Below are positions 26,551-35,218 of a DNA stretch of 64,000 bases, piece after piece. Position 1 is the stretch's first letter. Each line of letters starts with the position of its first letter. Position numbers and translations under genes: made by a program. The stretch is from positions 205,465-269,464 of the forward strand of contig JAUICG010000004.1 in the NCBI GenBank assembly GCA_030427485.1, written 5' to 3'. The notes under the pieces were generated by a model that was not told the DNA's origin, made no database searches, and saw only the letters and a list, made by a program, of their open reading frames with translations. The DNA comes from Gammaproteobacteria bacterium (GTDB lineage Bacteria > Pseudomonadota > Gammaproteobacteria > Pseudomonadales > Halieaceae).

Positions 26551-27900
26551 ATGGCTACGCCAACCAACTCATCGAACCTGCGAGACGACTATAGCGGCCA
26601 GTTTGATCCCGATCTGACACTCGCCGATTTTTCCAGGGATTTCCTCTCCAGGCTGGCCCACGAGTTCAACCTGATCGGCCACCTGTACGACCGTGTCGGC
26701 CAGCCGCTGGTGGCGATCGAGTATGGACCGGAGGGCTTTACGCGCTCGGGTATCGAGGAGTGGCAGGGGGCCAGTCCGATTTATTCGCTGCGTATGCAAA
26801 AGGCGCTGAACTTCGAGGGTGATACCGTTGAAACAGTGTTCAAGAATCTGCAGCTCGAGGTCGGGTCGCCACAGCAATTTATGGATTTCCAGTTTCGCCT
26901 GGACGAACCGGATTACGGCGAGTTCTGGCTGGCGCACTGCGGCGCGTTGATGGACCTCGAGAACAACGGCAATGACACCAACCTGATCAAGCTGATGTGC
27001 CACGACATCGAGGACCCGACCTTCGATGCGACCGCCGCGGCGACACATCCGCGCATCGTGATGCGCCCGCTGCATCGCCCGCCCAGGATCGATGCCGAGC
27101 ACGGCAACGGCGTCGGGCGATTCCCGCACTGCCGCTGGAAAGTGTACAAGGGCGACGAGGACACCACGTTCGAGCATATTCCGGTGATGTACGAACTGCA
27201 GGGATCGCTGCTCGCCACGGTGCCGCTGGTGGAGCCGGGCGGGAGCCGTGAGCCCGGCGGACTGGAGGACTATTCCGGGCCCTTCGACCCACACCTGCAG
27301 TTTGAAGATTTCTCGCACAGGGCGCTGAATTTGATCATCCAGGAGAACGCGCTGCAGGCAATGTTGCTGGCGCACAGCTACACCCGCAGCCAGACGATCA
27401 ATTATGGCGACGAGGTCGGCCGTCGCTTCTCCGAGCGCTCCTGGGTCGGGCACGCCCGGGTCGCGGTGGAGCGCCTGCAGAAGCATCTCGGCGTCGCCGG
27501 CGACGACATCGAGGCGATCGCCAAGGTATTCCAGCTTCACCCGCATTTCTACCCGCGCAGCTATACAGACCTGCGGATCGAGATCACCGGCGCCAACAGC
27601 CTGCGCCTCAGCCTGAAAGACTGCCCCGCGCTCGCAGAGAACGTCAAGCATAACTGGTTCAGCCAGTTGACCGATGAACCCCACCCCGCGCTCGAAGCCA
27701 TCGCCGCGCACGTCAACCCGAAAGCGCGCTGCCACCGCGTGGCGGAGGCGGGCGATGCGCGATTCGCCTGGGACGTGGTCATCGACGAGAACAATGAGCC
27801 CCTGAAAGAGCCGCTGGAGATGCAGATCGCGCGCACCAGCAAGGGGGTGGGATTCGAATTCGAGCGCCGCCGCCTGCCCGGCGTGATCGCGCGCGGCTAA
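26551..27900 (+). CDS. Conserved hypothetical protein with an internal duplication
   Basis: A 449-residue soluble protein with no recognised domain. Two halves start with the same pattern: LRDDYSGQFDPDLTLADFS near residue 9 and LEDYSGPFDPHLQFEDFS near residue 244. Each continues through a long helix and ends in a strand with a conserved D/E-L-R/Q pattern. This indicates an ancient tandem duplication of a domain of about 230 residues. The start at 26551 is preceded by AGAGAGGA. It follows the cycloisomerase-like gene on the same strand and probably belongs to its operon. No function is assigned. Confidence 0.75.
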   Translation: MATPTNSSNLRDDYSGQFDPDLTLADFSRDFLSRLAHEFNLIGHLYDRVGQPLVAIEYGPEGFTRSGIEEWQGASPIYSLRMQKALNFEGDTVETVFKNLQLEVGSPQQFMDFQFRLDEPDYGEFWLAHCGALMDLENNGNDTNLIKLMCHDIEDPTFDATAAATHPRIVMRPLHRPPRIDAEHGNGVGRFPHCRWKVYKGDEDTTFEHIPVMYELQGSLLATVPLVEPGGSREPGGLEDYSGPFDPHLQFEDFSHRALNLIIQENALQAMLLAHSYTRSQTINYGDEVGRRFSERSWVGHARVAVERLQKHLGVAGDDIEAIAKVFQLHPHFYPRSYTDLRIEITGANSLRLSLKDCPALAENVKHNWFSQLTDEPHPALEAIAAHVNPKARCHRVAEAGDARFAWDVVIDENNEPLKEPLEMQIARTSKGVGFEFERRRLPGVIARG

Positions 27901-27913
27901 CGGAGTTTCCCGT

Positions 27914-29215
27914 TTACAGCCGCTTCCCGACCATCACGTAGAAATAACACGCCGCCAGTGAAAGGACCGCAACGGTGGACAGGGAGTAGCGGATCGCGTC
28001 CTGTGCATAGAGCGATTCAAGGCGGGTGTTGAGGTCGCCGATGAGCAGCGGGCCCAGGCCCGCGCCAACGAGGCCGGACAGCAAGCTCCAGGTGGCCGCT
28101 GAAACCGCTCTTACGTCGGCCGGCACCACCCTTTGCGCCAGTGTCATGGTCGCCGGCGCCCAGGCGGCGACTGACAGCGATGCCAGCACCGAGAAGTAGT
28201 AGCCCACCGGTATCCCCAGCAGCGTCGTTTTCGGGTCGGACGCATAGAAAGCAAGCGACAGTGGAATGGTGACCAGTACGCACAGTGCCGGTACCCAGGC
28301 GTACCAGCGCTGGTCGCGTTCGGCGAGTTTGTCCATCAGCAGGGAGAAGCCATAGGCGCCCAGCACGCCGGGAACGATGCTGATCAGCATATAGGCCAGG
28401 CCCGCTTCCTGCGCAGTGAGCTCGTAGACCCTGCGCATGAAAGTGGGTTCCCACAACTGCCGGCCCGTGCTGACCAGCGCGACGAAACACGCGGCGGCGG
28501 TCAGGTACACATACGCGGGTATTTTCTTCAGCAGGAGCAGCGTCTGGAGCAGGTTTTCGCTGCCGCTGTCGGCCGTGGTCCCGGCGCGGCGCGGCGGCTC
28601 CCTGACCGTCAGGCAAAACAGTACCCCCAGCGCCAGGCCGGGGACGCTGACCAGCAGCAGCGCCGTGCGCCATCCGAACTGGGTGCCCGCCCAGCCGCCG
28701 AACACGACGCCGAAGCCGCCGCCCACCATGGAGCCGATGATAATGACCGACATCGCCCGGCTGAGCCGTGCCGGCGGTACATAGTCGGTAATCAACGACT
28801 GGCAGGGCGGGCTGCCGCCGGCTTCACCGATGCCGACGCCCATGCGTGCGAACACCAGCTGCAGGAATGTTTGCGCCTGCCCGGTGAGGGCGGTCATCAG
28901 GCTCCAGACCACCAGCGCAGCGGAGACGATGGTCTTGCGCGAGCCCCGGTCCGCCAGCCGGGCGATCGGGATGCCTGCGACAAAGTAGGTGATGGAAAAC
29001 GCCATGCCCATGACGAAGCCCATCTGTCGGTCATCGAGCGCCATGTCGGCGCGAATATCGTCCACCAGCACGGAAATGATCGTGCGATCGCAAATGTTAA
29101 ACACGGTGACCAGGAAAATCAGCAGCAGGACGTAATTCACATACGCGGTTTTGAATTCAGGGTGCGCTGCATGTCCATTGCCGGTCGCTGCCAGGGGGCT
29201 TGTTGTATTGGTCAT
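27914..29215 (-). CDS. MFS transporter (Spinster-like)
   Basis: A 433-residue major facilitator with 12 predicted membrane helices. The loop 2-3 motif RLADRGSRK and the GVGIGEAGGSP segment in helix 4-5 are typical of Spinster-like MFS carriers. The ATG at 29215 has AGGTGTG upstream; GTG 29221 is possible. It is read toward the duplicated hypothetical gene, with only 13 bp between the two stop codons. Two candidate operators (29301, 29329) lie in its promoter region. They probably place this exporter or importer under the same regulator as the catabolic genes. Confidence 0.92.
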   Translation of the reverse strand: MTNTTSPLAATGNGHAAHPEFKTAYVNYVLLLIFLVTVFNICDRTIISVLVDDIRADMALDDRQMGFVMGMAFSITYFVAGIPIARLADRGSRKTIVSAALVVWSLMTALTGQAQTFLQLVFARMGVGIGEAGGSPPCQSLITDYVPPARLSRAMSVIIIGSMVGGGFGVVFGGWAGTQFGWRTALLLVSVPGLALGVLFCLTVREPPRRAGTTADSGSENLLQTLLLLKKIPAYVYLTAAACFVALVSTGRQLWEPTFMRRVYELTAQEAGLAYMLISIVPGVLGAYGFSLLMDKLAERDQRWYAWVPALCVLVTIPLSLAFYASDPKTTLLGIPVGYYFSVLASLSVAAWAPATMTLAQRVVPADVRAVSAATWSLLSGLVGAGLGPLLIGDLNTRLESLYAQDAIRYSLSTVAVLSLAACYFYVMVGKRL

Positions 29216-29300
29216 TGTCACACCTGTTGTTCAAGCCTGTGCCGCCGGTAGGGTGGCGATCTGCCACGCTTTTCGGGTAGGCGCGACGATTGAATTTATA

Positions 29301-29316
29301 CATCACGATCTTGACG
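29301..29316. promoter_or_regulatory. Candidate operator CATCACGATCTTGACG
   Basis: The first of two copies, 28 bp apart, upstream of the MFS gene on the minus strand. It shares TACATCACGATC with the second copy and with the reverse strand of 24788. Confidence 0.5.
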
Positions 29317-29328
29317 TTTTGCTATATA

Positions 29329-29344
29329 CATCACGATCGCAATG
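29329..29344. promoter_or_regulatory. Candidate operator CATCACGATCGCAATG
   Basis: Second copy upstream of the MFS gene. Its right half (TCGCAATG) equals the right half of the 21043 site and its left half equals that of 29301. It therefore links the two variants of the motif. Confidence 0.55.
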
Positions 29345-29394
29345 CATTACTATAGGCCCGCGCTGTTGAATGTCAACGCCGAGCAACACATTTT

Positions 29395-29408
29395 ATAGTT
29401 GCAACTAT
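29395..29408. promoter_or_regulatory. Perfect palindrome ATAGTTGCAACTAT
   Basis: A perfect 14-bp palindrome lies 50 bp upstream of the extended SDR start at 29459. A second, imperfect copy lies at 29442. The pair is distinct from the CATCACGATC sites on the MFS side of the same intergenic region. Confidence 0.6.
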
Positions 29409-29441
29409 CTTAAAAATTATGTAGCGTGCCGTGAATTTTTT

Positions 29442-29455
29442 ATAGCGTTAACTAT
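29442..29455. promoter_or_regulatory. Second copy ATAGCGTTAACTAT
   Basis: Keeps the outer arms ATAG/CTAT of the perfect palindrome at 29395. It ends three bases before the ATG of the SDR gene, so a bound protein would block the start region. No ribosome site is visible between it and the start codon. Confidence 0.5.
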
Positions 29456-29458
29456 ATT

Positions 29459-30499
29459 ATGAGAATATTCGTCACAGGTGGCACCGGTTTTGTCGGCTCG
29501 CACTGCGTGATCCCGCTGCTCGACGCGGGGCACAGCGTGCGGCTGTTCGTGCGCTCACCGGAAAAAGCCAAAAAACACTTCGGCGGCCTCGGCTACCAGA
29601 TTACCGACATCGTGCAGGGCGATATCACCAACCGGGCTCAAGTGCTGGCCGCGATGGCGGGCTGCGATGCGGTGCTGCACTGCGCGGCAGTTGTCAGCAT
29701 TGAAACCGGGCAGGCAGAGCAGATCCGCCAGACCAACCTCGCCGCGACCGACAATGTTATCGGAGGGGCGGTCGAAGCCGGTGTTCCCAATATTGTCTAT
29801 GTCTCGAGTCTTGCGGCCCTGTACCGGCCGGGCATCAGGCACGTGGATGAAACTGCCCCACTGGCCAGCCCGAAGGACAGCTATGCCCGCTCCAAGGTTG
29901 ACTGCGACGCCTATGTGCGCACGCTGCAGGAGCGTGGCGCGCCGGTGCATATCGTCTACCCCAGCGGCGTGATCGGGCCGGATGACCCCGGCCTGAGCGA
30001 GAGTAACCGGGCACTGAAGCAATTCGTGCGCAGTTCGATTCCGCTCACCACCTCGGGTATCCAGTTGGTCGATGTGCGCGACCTCGGCAATTCCCTGAAA
30101 TTCCTGCTGGAGCACCCGCCCGAGGGTAGCCCAGTCGCGGCCCGCCATATAGTTGCCGGTCACTATGTTTCGTGGCCGGTATTCCATCGCATGCTGGAGA
30201 GCGTGACTGGCCGTCGCCTGAAAGGCATGAAGATGCCGGGCTTGCTGCTGCGCCTCCTCGGCAGGCTGCTGGATTTCGTCAATCTGTTTACAAAGCGCGA
30301 AGGGCAGTTGCTGACGGCCGAGTCCACACGATACGTCACGCAGGCCCCGGTGTCGGACTGCAGCAGCTTTCTCAGGCTGTCCGGTATCCACTTCCGGCCG
30401 CTGGAGGACACGCTCGCCGACAGCCTGCGGTGGCTGGTGCGCGTCGACAAGCTTGGCGCGCGTGACATCGGCCGCCTGCATTCGCCGGTGGCGGAGTAA
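29459..30499 (+). CDS. Extended SDR, NAD-dependent epimerase/dehydratase (3-beta-HSD-like)
   Basis: A 346-residue extended SDR beginning at once with the Rossmann strand (VTGGTGFVG). The catalytic motif YARSK is near residue 142. It is a close paralogue of the protein at 3009-4031, with shared blocks YVSSL, GPDDP-x-LSESN and TSGIQ-x-VDVRD. The N-terminus matches the paralogue exactly in register, so ATG 29459 is secure, although no Shine-Dalgarno sequence precedes it. The palindromes at 29395 and 29442 probably control it. It probably acts on a hydroxyl or keto group of a ring compound. Confidence 0.88.
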   Translation: MRIFVTGGTGFVGSHCVIPLLDAGHSVRLFVRSPEKAKKHFGGLGYQITDIVQGDITNRAQVLAAMAGCDAVLHCAAVVSIETGQAEQIRQTNLAATDNVIGGAVEAGVPNIVYVSSLAALYRPGIRHVDETAPLASPKDSYARSKVDCDAYVRTLQERGAPVHIVYPSGVIGPDDPGLSESNRALKQFVRSSIPLTTSGIQLVDVRDLGNSLKFLLEHPPEGSPVAARHIVAGHYVSWPVFHRMLESVTGRRLKGMKMPGLLLRLLGRLLDFVNLFTKREGQLLTAESTRYVTQAPVSDCSSFLRLSGIHFRPLEDTLADSLRWLVRVDKLGARDIGRLHSPVAE

Positions 30500-30652
30500 C
30501 AGCGGTGAGTCACCGGTCGCTGGCCGCCGGATTGCGGTGAATAGCAGGACGGCAGCGTCAATCTCGCGAAATGAGGGCTGTCGGTGCAGTACCCGGAAGG
30601 CAAAGAGCGCGTGAAGTAGCGGAGCCCCTCGCGGTTCCGGCACGAAACGTAA

Positions 30653-30670
30653 TTTACAACGGTAACTGAA
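30653..30670. promoter_or_regulatory. Possible third copy of the ATAG-type operator
   Basis: TTTACAACGGTAACTGAA matches 13 of 18 positions of TTTATAGCGTTAACTATA at 29439-29456. It lies 51 bp before the TonB receptor start, in the otherwise featureless 221-bp gap after the SDR gene. It would bring the receptor under the same control as the SDR at 29459. Confidence 0.35.
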
Positions 30671-30720
30671 ACAGCTCCGGTGCGGCCGGAGGTTTCGCAA
30701 CAATAAACAGGGAGAGAACC

Positions 30721-33222
30721 ATGTATCTGTCCAATAGAGTTTCATCGAAACGTTCATTGATCGCCGTGGCGGTGTCCGGTGTACTGCTATCACCGGCCGC
30801 GGTCGTCCCGGCCCTGGCGCAACCCGGTATGCTGGAAGAGGTCGTCGTCACCGCGCGCAAACGGGAAGAGAGCATGCAGGAGACGCCGGTCGCTGTGACG
30901 GCGATCAGCGGCGAGGAGTTGCAGGAGGCTGGCCTCAACGACCTGACGGACCTGGACAAGGTGGTGCCCAACCTGGTGGCCAATGTCGGCAGCGGCGGCG
31001 GCTCGACCCAGCTCTTCATCCGCGGTGTCGGCGCCCGGAACTCCGGCGCCAACTTCGATGGCGGTGTGGCGATCTACCAGGACGGCGTCTACCTGTCGCG
31101 CCCCGACGGCAGTATCCTGGAGAGCGTCGACGTGCAGAGCATTCAGGTGTTGCGCGGTCCCCAGGGAACGCTGTTCGGCAAGAACTCGACCGGTGGGGCG
31201 ATCCTGTACACGACCAAGAAACCTGTCGATGTCTTCGAGGGGTACGCTGAGGTCAACGTGGGCAACCATGAACGCTTCGATACACAGGCGACGGTGAATG
31301 TGCCCCTGACGGAGGACACGCTGTTTTCGCGCGCCTCGTTTTACACCGCCGATCGCGACGGGCTGATGCAGGACCAGTTCGGCCGTAAATACAACGATGT
31401 CGACCGCTACGGTGGCACGCTGCAACTGCGCGCACTGCCGAATGACAGCGTGATCGTCGACCTGCTGGGCCAGTACAGCAAGATCGACCAGAACCCCAGG
31501 GGACAGAAATGTCAGCAGGCACTTGGTGTAGTGGGATCGGGCTGGCAGGCGGCGGCGCAGAACCAGTTTATTATCGTGCCGTCCACCGGCTTGACGATCC
31601 AGGAACACTGCGAGCAGTCCAGTCAACTCGACCAGTACAAATTCCTGTCCGCGCTGGTGGGTGAAACGCCGGCCAGGTACGAAGCCGAGACCATGGGCAC
31701 ATCCGCCAACATCGATTGGGAAATCAACGACGAACTGAGCCTGAAGAGTATCACCGCGTGGCGCCGTGTGAAGGCGGGGCAGCAGGATGACGTGTATTAT
31801 GCCGGGATCCCGCTGGTACTGCGCCTGAACTACGGCTATTCCATCGCCGAGCCGAGAAAAACGGACTGGTACAGCCAGGAGTTCCAGCTGACCGGGGTCG
31901 CATTCGACGACTCGGTAAACTACGTGCTCGGCCTGTTCGCGGCCAACGAGAAGACCGACGAGGGCACCGCCGCCGGTATCCAGGGGCCGTTTTTTGGCAC
32001 GGTATTCGGTCCCAATAGCGCATTCTACACTTCGGAGGCAACGGAACTGCTGACGGACAACACCTCGTACGCCGCGTTCAGCCAGGTGGACTGGGCGTTT
32101 ACCGACGCGTGGAACCTGACGCTGGGCCTGCGCTATACCTGGGAGGAGCGCAATCTGGAGCGCAATACCTACAATGTGGATGTTGCCACCCTGTCGACCG
32201 GTCTGCCGGCGACCGAGAATCCGCTCGCGGAGCGCTTCTACACCTTCCCCGACGGCCCGGGCAGTTTCAACAGGAATCACGGTTTTGTCCCCGGGATGCG
32301 CGACAAGAACGACGTAACCAACAGCGACTGGAACCCGATGGGGAGTATCCAGTACCTGTTCGAGGATGTCGGTCCGGTCAACACCGGAAACGTGTATTTC
32401 ACTATCGCGACGGGCTTCCTCTCCGGGGGGCTGTCTGAAAGCCTGGATCTCGAGGGCAATATTCCGGAGTACGATCCGGAAGAGGTCGTGAACTACGAAC
32501 TGGGCTCGAAGATGGACATGTTCGACCAGAGCCTGCGGATCAATACCGCGCTGTTCTATACAGACTACAAGAACCGCCAGCTGACCAGCATCGGCGTCAA
32601 CCCGGAGACCGGGTCTGTCGCCTCGCGCACCATCAACGCCGAGAAATCCACCATTATGGGATGGGAACTGGAAACGACCTGGCTGCCCACTGACAGCCTG
32701 CAGCTGACGTTTAATTTTGTTTATAACGAGGGCGACATCGACGAGTTTGACGATTTTACCATCGTGACAGCGAATTCGACGGACTTCCAGAACTGTCAGG
32801 AAGACATTCCGCTCGGCAGTTCCGCGATCGATGTGTGTCCGGTGGACCGCACCCACGAGGACCTGCCGAATCTGCCCAAGCAGATTTATTACCTGGCGGC
32901 GCAGTATACCTGGGAGTCCGGTTTCGGAGAGGTGGTCGCTCACCTCGATGCGGCATACTCCGAAGACGTCAACACCTGTTTCGACTACGCGAGCTGCAGC
33001 TGGCGCAACGGCAAGGGCCTGGAAAACGACACGTTTTCCCTCAATGCCCGGCTGACCTGGTACTCGCCCAATGCCGACTGGCGCGTGACCGCCTGGGGCG
33101 ACAACCTGACCGACTACGATTACAGGGCGGGCGGGAATGCGCTGATCAGCACCACCCAGACGATGAGCTTCGAGTGGAATACGCCGAGAACCTATGGTGT
33201 GGAGGTGGCCTACACCTGGTAA
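30721..33222 (+). CDS. TonB-dependent outer-membrane receptor
   Basis: An 833-residue receptor with signal peptide (about residues 1-34, ending PALAQ) and TonB-box-like EEVVVTARKREE. The plug motifs are FIRGVGARNSG and IQVLRGPQGTLFGKNSTGG, and the barrel ends in VEVAYTW. It resembles the receptors found in Sphingomonas- and Halieaceae-like organisms for uptake of hydrophobic organic substrates. GGGAGAG precedes the ATG. It lies 18 bp upstream of the next SDR gene, so the two are probably co-transcribed. Confidence 0.93.
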   Translation: MYLSNRVSSKRSLIAVAVSGVLLSPAAVVPALAQPGMLEEVVVTARKREESMQETPVAVTAISGEELQEAGLNDLTDLDKVVPNLVANVGSGGGSTQLFIRGVGARNSGANFDGGVAIYQDGVYLSRPDGSILESVDVQSIQVLRGPQGTLFGKNSTGGAILYTTKKPVDVFEGYAEVNVGNHERFDTQATVNVPLTEDTLFSRASFYTADRDGLMQDQFGRKYNDVDRYGGTLQLRALPNDSVIVDLLGQYSKIDQNPRGQKCQQALGVVGSGWQAAAQNQFIIVPSTGLTIQEHCEQSSQLDQYKFLSALVGETPARYEAETMGTSANIDWEINDELSLKSITAWRRVKAGQQDDVYYAGIPLVLRLNYGYSIAEPRKTDWYSQEFQLTGVAFDDSVNYVLGLFAANEKTDEGTAAGIQGPFFGTVFGPNSAFYTSEATELLTDNTSYAAFSQVDWAFTDAWNLTLGLRYTWEERNLERNTYNVDVATLSTGLPATENPLAERFYTFPDGPGSFNRNHGFVPGMRDKNDVTNSDWNPMGSIQYLFEDVGPVNTGNVYFTIATGFLSGGLSESLDLEGNIPEYDPEEVVNYELGSKMDMFDQSLRINTALFYTDYKNRQLTSIGVNPETGSVASRTINAEKSTIMGWELETTWLPTDSLQLTFNFVYNEGDIDEFDDFTIVTANSTDFQNCQEDIPLGSSAIDVCPVDRTHEDLPNLPKQIYYLAAQYTWESGFGEVVAHLDAAYSEDVNTCFDYASCSWRNGKGLENDTFSLNARLTWYSPNADWRVTAWGDNLTDYDYRAGGNALISTTQTMSFEWNTPRTYGVEVAYTW

Positions 33223-33240
33223 GCGGTTCTGAGCAAAACG

Positions 33241-34269
33241 ATGAATCGCGAATACGAAAACTACACCCGCTGTACGCGGAAGCCGGCGCTGGTCGTCGGC
33301 GCGAACGGCTACATGGGCAGCCACGTCACCAAACAACTGGTGGCGTCCGGCCGCAACGTGCGAATCCTGGTTCGCGCAACCAGCAATACCAGGTCGATCG
33401 ACGGCCTGCAGGTTGAGCGCTACCTCGGCGACGTGATGGATATCGAATCGCTGAAAACGGCGATGCGCGGCTGCGGCACCGTCTTTTACAGTGTGGTCGA
33501 TACCCGCGCCTGGTTGAGCGATCCGGCGCCGCTCTACCGGTGTAATGTCGAGGGTTTGACAAATGCGCTGGACGCGGCGCAAAGCGCGGGTATCGAGCGG
33601 TTTGTGTTTACCAGCAGCATGGCGACTATAGGCCGGGTAAGCGACCGGCCGGCCGGTGAAAGCGACGAATTCAACTGGTGGGACGCGGCGCCGCACTACA
33701 TCCGCTCGCGGGTCGAGGCCGAAAACACGCTGCTGCGCTACTGCCGCGAGCGAGGCTTTGGTGGTATCGCGCTGTGTGTCGCCAATACCTACGGGCCGGA
33801 AGATACGCAACCCACACCGCACGGCGCCCTGCTGTGGCAGGCGGCGGTCGGCAAACTGCCGGTCGCCATCGACTGTGCCGCGCCGACCGTCGATATCCGG
33901 GATGCCGCGCAGGCCGCTCTGCTGGCGGAGCGCTACGGCCGCGTTGGCGAGCGCTATATCGTGGCCAACCGTTTTATCAGTCAGCCGGATCTGTACGCGC
34001 TGGCCGCGTCGCGTCTCGGTCGCAAACCGCCGCGCACGCTGAAGCTGGGCATAGCGTATGCGATAGCGACGCTCAATGAACTCGTGGCCAAACTCGCTGG
34101 CCGCAAGGACATCAAACTCTGCCGGGATTCGATTTTCCTGTCCGAGGTGTTCGGTCCGCTGGACAATGCGAAAATCGTGAACGAACTGGGTTGGAAGCCT
34201 CGCTCCATCGAGGAATCTGTCAGGGATGCGGTCGCCTGGTTCGCCGAGCACAGACGCCAACGCGTGTGA
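33241..34269 (+). CDS. Extended SDR with altered YxxxK motif
   Basis: A 342-residue extended SDR with nucleotide motif GANGYMGSH (GxxGxxG, residues 20-28) and typical C-terminal substrate domain. The catalytic motif reads Tyr153-Ile-Arg-Ser-Arg157: the usual lysine is an arginine, read directly from TAC ATC CGC TCG CGG. It is more distant from the two other extended SDRs than they are from each other. It lies between a TonB receptor and an HIBADH-like dehydrogenase on one strand. Because of the substitution, activity is uncertain. It may be a modified enzyme or a binding protein. Confidence 0.85.
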   Translation: MNREYENYTRCTRKPALVVGANGYMGSHVTKQLVASGRNVRILVRATSNTRSIDGLQVERYLGDVMDIESLKTAMRGCGTVFYSVVDTRAWLSDPAPLYRCNVEGLTNALDAAQSAGIERFVFTSSMATIGRVSDRPAGESDEFNWWDAAPHYIRSRVEAENTLLRYCRERGFGGIALCVANTYGPEDTQPTPHGALLWQAAVGKLPVAIDCAAPTVDIRDAAQAALLAERYGRVGERYIVANRFISQPDLYALAASRLGRKPPRTLKLGIAYAIATLNELVAKLAGRKDIKLCRDSIFLSEVFGPLDNAKIVNELGWKPRSIEESVRDAVAWFAEHRRQRV

Positions 34270-34318
34270 GTATTGCGCGCACGCAGCGGCAACAGACAAC
34301 CAATACGGGTAAGGAATT

Positions 34319-35161
34319 ATGAAAGTTGCATACATTGGTCTTGGTGATATGGGCGGTGATCAGGCGAAACTGGTTGCGCAAAGTGAACATCAGTTGACTG
34401 TGTTCGACGTGTCCGCCGAGGCGAGAGAGCGGTTTCGCGGCGTGGCGACCGTGGCTGACAGTATCGGCTCTGCGGTTGGCGATGTGGACATCGTGCAGAT
34501 CTGTGTCAGGGACGCTGACCAGGTCCGGGATGTGCTGTTCGGCGAGGGCAAGGTTGCCGCAACAGCTAAAGCCGGAACGCTGGTTATCGTGCACAGTACA
34601 ATCGATGTTGACAGCGTACGCGCGATTTCAGGTGAGTTGCAGGGGGCGCACATAATGCTCGCCGACGCGCCCGTCACCCGAACGAGCCTGGACGGCGAGG
34701 GCCGTTTTGTGCTGACCATGTTCGGCGGTGACGTGGACGCGTTTGCGAAAGCCCGCCCTGTACTGGAAACGTTTTCCACCGACGTGCTGCATGTCGGGGA
34801 ATGCGGCAGCGCAATGGCGCTGAAAATCGCTAATAACATGATGACCTGGGCGCAGTTGGTCGTGGGTGACCTGGTGTTTCAGTTGGCCGATAGCTACCGG
34901 ATCAGCTTTGAGCATATGAAAGCCGTGACCAGGGCCAACGGCAACCTCACGCCGGTAACCGAGGCTTTTCTGGGAGGTTCGCGCGCCAATCGCGGCGCCC
35001 TGAGTCCGGAGCATCAGGCGTTTGTCGTCAGTCAGGCCGGTATCGGCGAGAAAGACCTGACTCTGGCTGTCGCCGCTTGCCAGGTGAATTCAATTGATAC
35101 GCGCATGATAGAAATCGCGCGAGAATTGCTGCGACCTGCGATGCTCGGCGATAAGGGCTAG
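34319..35161 (+). CDS. NAD(P)-dependent beta-hydroxyacid dehydrogenase family protein (HIBADH-like)
   Basis: A 280-residue protein with Rossmann motif YIGLGDMG at the N-terminus. The family catalytic lysine lies in GSAMALKIANNMM (about residue 170), and the C-terminal helical domain follows. The family includes 3-hydroxyisobutyrate and tartronate semialdehyde reductases and imine reductases. AAGGA precedes the ATG. The usual substrate-loop D-A-P-V is present as LADAPVTR, with the following segment shifted to T-S-L-D-G-E-G. The substrate is not determined. Confidence 0.87.
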   Translation: MKVAYIGLGDMGGDQAKLVAQSEHQLTVFDVSAEARERFRGVATVADSIGSAVGDVDIVQICVRDADQVRDVLFGEGKVAATAKAGTLVIVHSTIDVDSVRAISGELQGAHIMLADAPVTRTSLDGEGRFVLTMFGGDVDAFAKARPVLETFSTDVLHVGECGSAMALKIANNMMTWAQLVVGDLVFQLADSYRISFEHMKAVTRANGNLTPVTEAFLGGSRANRGALSPEHQAFVVSQAGIGEKDLTLAVAACQVNSIDTRMIEIARELLRPAMLGDKG

Positions 35162-35218
35162 ACTAAGTGCTGCGGTGCCTGGTTTTCGTGCACTGTACGC
35201 TCTGAGGAGGATGAGTCC

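Noticed and set aside
27899..27914. Small inverted repeat AACGG/CCGTT between convergent genes, considered as a terminator
   Set aside because: Only a 5-bp stem without a T-run and overlapping both stop codons, too weak to call.
30790..34335. Very long open frame (1181 codons) on the minus strand
   Set aside because: It lies opposite a clear TonB receptor and an SDR gene. Its translation has no family pattern. Long antisense frames are expected at this GC content.
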